A DNA stretch of 5,708 bases from Candidatus Cloacimonadota bacterium. GTDB taxonomy: Bacteria; Hydrothermota; E44-bin80. Position 1 is the stretch's first letter; every line of letters begins with the position of its first letter. Positions 4,963 through 5,708 of the stretch are shown here, in pieces. The stretch is from the NCBI GenBank assembly GCA_004376305.1, contig SOKD01000330.1, positions 1 through 5,708 of the forward strand, read 5' to 3'. The notes under the pieces are model-generated. The model was not told where the DNA came from and searched no databases. It saw only the letters and a list, made by a program, of their open reading frames with translations. A program made the translations under genes and the position numbers.

Positions 4963-5708
4963 ATGAATATTTGTATTTTTGAAGATGATAAATATCCTAA
5001 CCTCTTCCCTCTTGCCCTTTCACGTCCTGTTTTCGAATTAAGAACAGGCACTCAAACGATCAGAGAAAAGATAAGTCGATATTTCCCGAATGATAGCATT
5101 TTTCTTATGGCAAGAGACTATCTTATCGATATCTTAAAAGAATCAATTGAAAATGTCTCTTTCTCAATACCATCTGAGCCCGCTGTGTTCATAAACGGAA
5201 GGATTATTCCCGATGAGTCTCTCATGCATTCGATATCGCAATTGAATAAGGGAGAACTCTTATTCACTGATTCCACTCTCATTGCAGCGCGTGTCCTTGA
5301 TGGAAATGAGTTTTGCAAAAAACTCCAGGAGGGTGATTTTAGCGAGTTTGCAAGGAAAGAGATACCTGCAAAAACCATATTGTACCTATGGGACCTCATA
5401 CAGCTCAATGGTGAGGAGATAAATAAGGAATTTGCACTATTTGGAAACACAATTAAGAGTAAAACTAATGCATGCATACTCAACAGAAACCAGGTTTATA
5501 TTGCCAATGATGTACACATAATGCCGCAGGTAGTCATCGATGCAACTGATGGACCTGTTATTATCGATGCGGGGACAACGGTGATGCCTCACGGTTACCT
5601 GAAAGGACCCTTATACGTCGGAAAACAATGCCTGATAAAGGCAAATGCAATACTATATGGTCCAACCTCTATTGGTGATGGCTGTAAGATCGGCGGAGAA
5701 GTTACAGA
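4963..5708 (+). CDS. GlmU-like sugar nucleotidyltransferase/acetyltransferase, alternative family (3' end outside window)
   Basis: The first 248 codons of a protein resembling the alternative GlmU family of Bacteroidetes and related phyla. Members are annotated as joining N-acetylglucosamine 1-phosphate to UTP and/or acetylating glucosamine 1-phosphate to make UDP-GlcNAc for cell wall and lipopolysaccharide. The N-terminus reads NICIFEDDKYPNLFPLALSR and continues PVFELRTG, the hallmark opening of this family. The classical nucleotidyltransferase motif LxxGxGTRM is absent. INGR (77-80), FTDSTLIAAR (101-110) and LWDLIQLNGEEI (142-153) fit the family. From about residue 178 the sequence becomes a left-handed beta-helix with hexapeptide-like turns (VVIDATDGPVIIDAGTTVMP, GPLYVGKQCLIKANAILYGP, TSIGDGCKIGGEV), which runs off the window. 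Full members are about 340-400 aa. ATG 4963 is the first start, with no ribosome-binding site but a promoter just upstream. The exact sugar is uncertain; a different sugar-1-phosphate substrate is possible. Confidence 0.87.
   Translation, partial: MNICIFEDDKYPNLFPLALSRPVFELRTGTQTIREKISRYFPNDSIFLMARDYLIDILKESIENVSFSIPSEPAVFINGRIIPDESLMHSISQLNKGELLFTDSTLIAARVLDGNEFCKKLQEGDFSEFARKEIPAKTILYLWDLIQLNGEEINKEFALFGNTIKSKTNACILNRNQVYIANDVHIMPQVVIDATDGPVIIDAGTTVMPHGYLKGPLYVGKQCLIKANAILYGPTSIGDGCKIGGEVT

Overview
The window is a stretch of ordinary bacterial chromosome, AT-rich (roughly 60% A+T by eye), with dense coding and mostly short intergenic gaps. There are no RNA genes, insertion sequences, CRISPR arrays or phage genes. 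The mix of an HPr kinase/phosphorylase, a short hibernation factor, RimO and a GlmU-type sugar nucleotidyltransferase of the alternative kind best known from Bacteroidetes/Chlorobi and related candidate phyla suggests an uncultured Gram-negative-type lineage. The phylum cannot be fixed from this sequence.

Layout. Positions 1-343 (minus) hold the N-terminal third of RimO, the ribosomal protein S12 methylthiotransferase. A 193-base divergent gap follows. It carries a near-perfect sigma-54 (-24/-12) promoter at 498-515, which reads into a small orphan receiver-domain protein (537-887, plus). Convergent to it is a three-gene minus-strand operon, in transcription order nadB (L-aspartate oxidase, 3877-2276), hpf (ribosome hibernation factor, 2249-1953) and hprK (HPr kinase/phosphorylase, 1956-967). 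The hpf and hprK genes overlap by 4 bases (ATGA). The operon has a good sigma-70 promoter at 3988-3960 and a leader of about 76 bases. That leader contains a hairpin followed by a T-run just before the nadB start, overlapped by a competing inverted repeat, which is an attenuator-like arrangement.

On the other side of a 372-base gene-free interval, a consensus sigma-70 promoter (TTGACA, 17 bp, TATAAA) with an operator-like inverted repeat inside it drives a 58-residue protein of unknown function. A half-size EamA/DMT membrane protein (4481-4897) follows, probably on the same transcript. A separate promoter at 4923-4951 sits so close to the next start codon (4963) that the GlmU-like nucleotidyltransferase, which runs off the window end, is probably translated from a leaderless or near-leaderless mRNA.

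How the parts fit. The nadB-hpf-hprK operon combines NAD synthesis, ribosome dormancy and carbon-state signalling. The hpf-hprK pair is a known neighbour of rpoN in many proteobacteria; rpoN is not here, yet a sigma-54 promoter lies close by. No defence, mobile or secretion system is visible. The points most worth a second look are regulatory: the sigma-54-driven orphan receiver, the nadB leader, the operator-bearing promoter at 4199, and the leaderless GlmU-like start.
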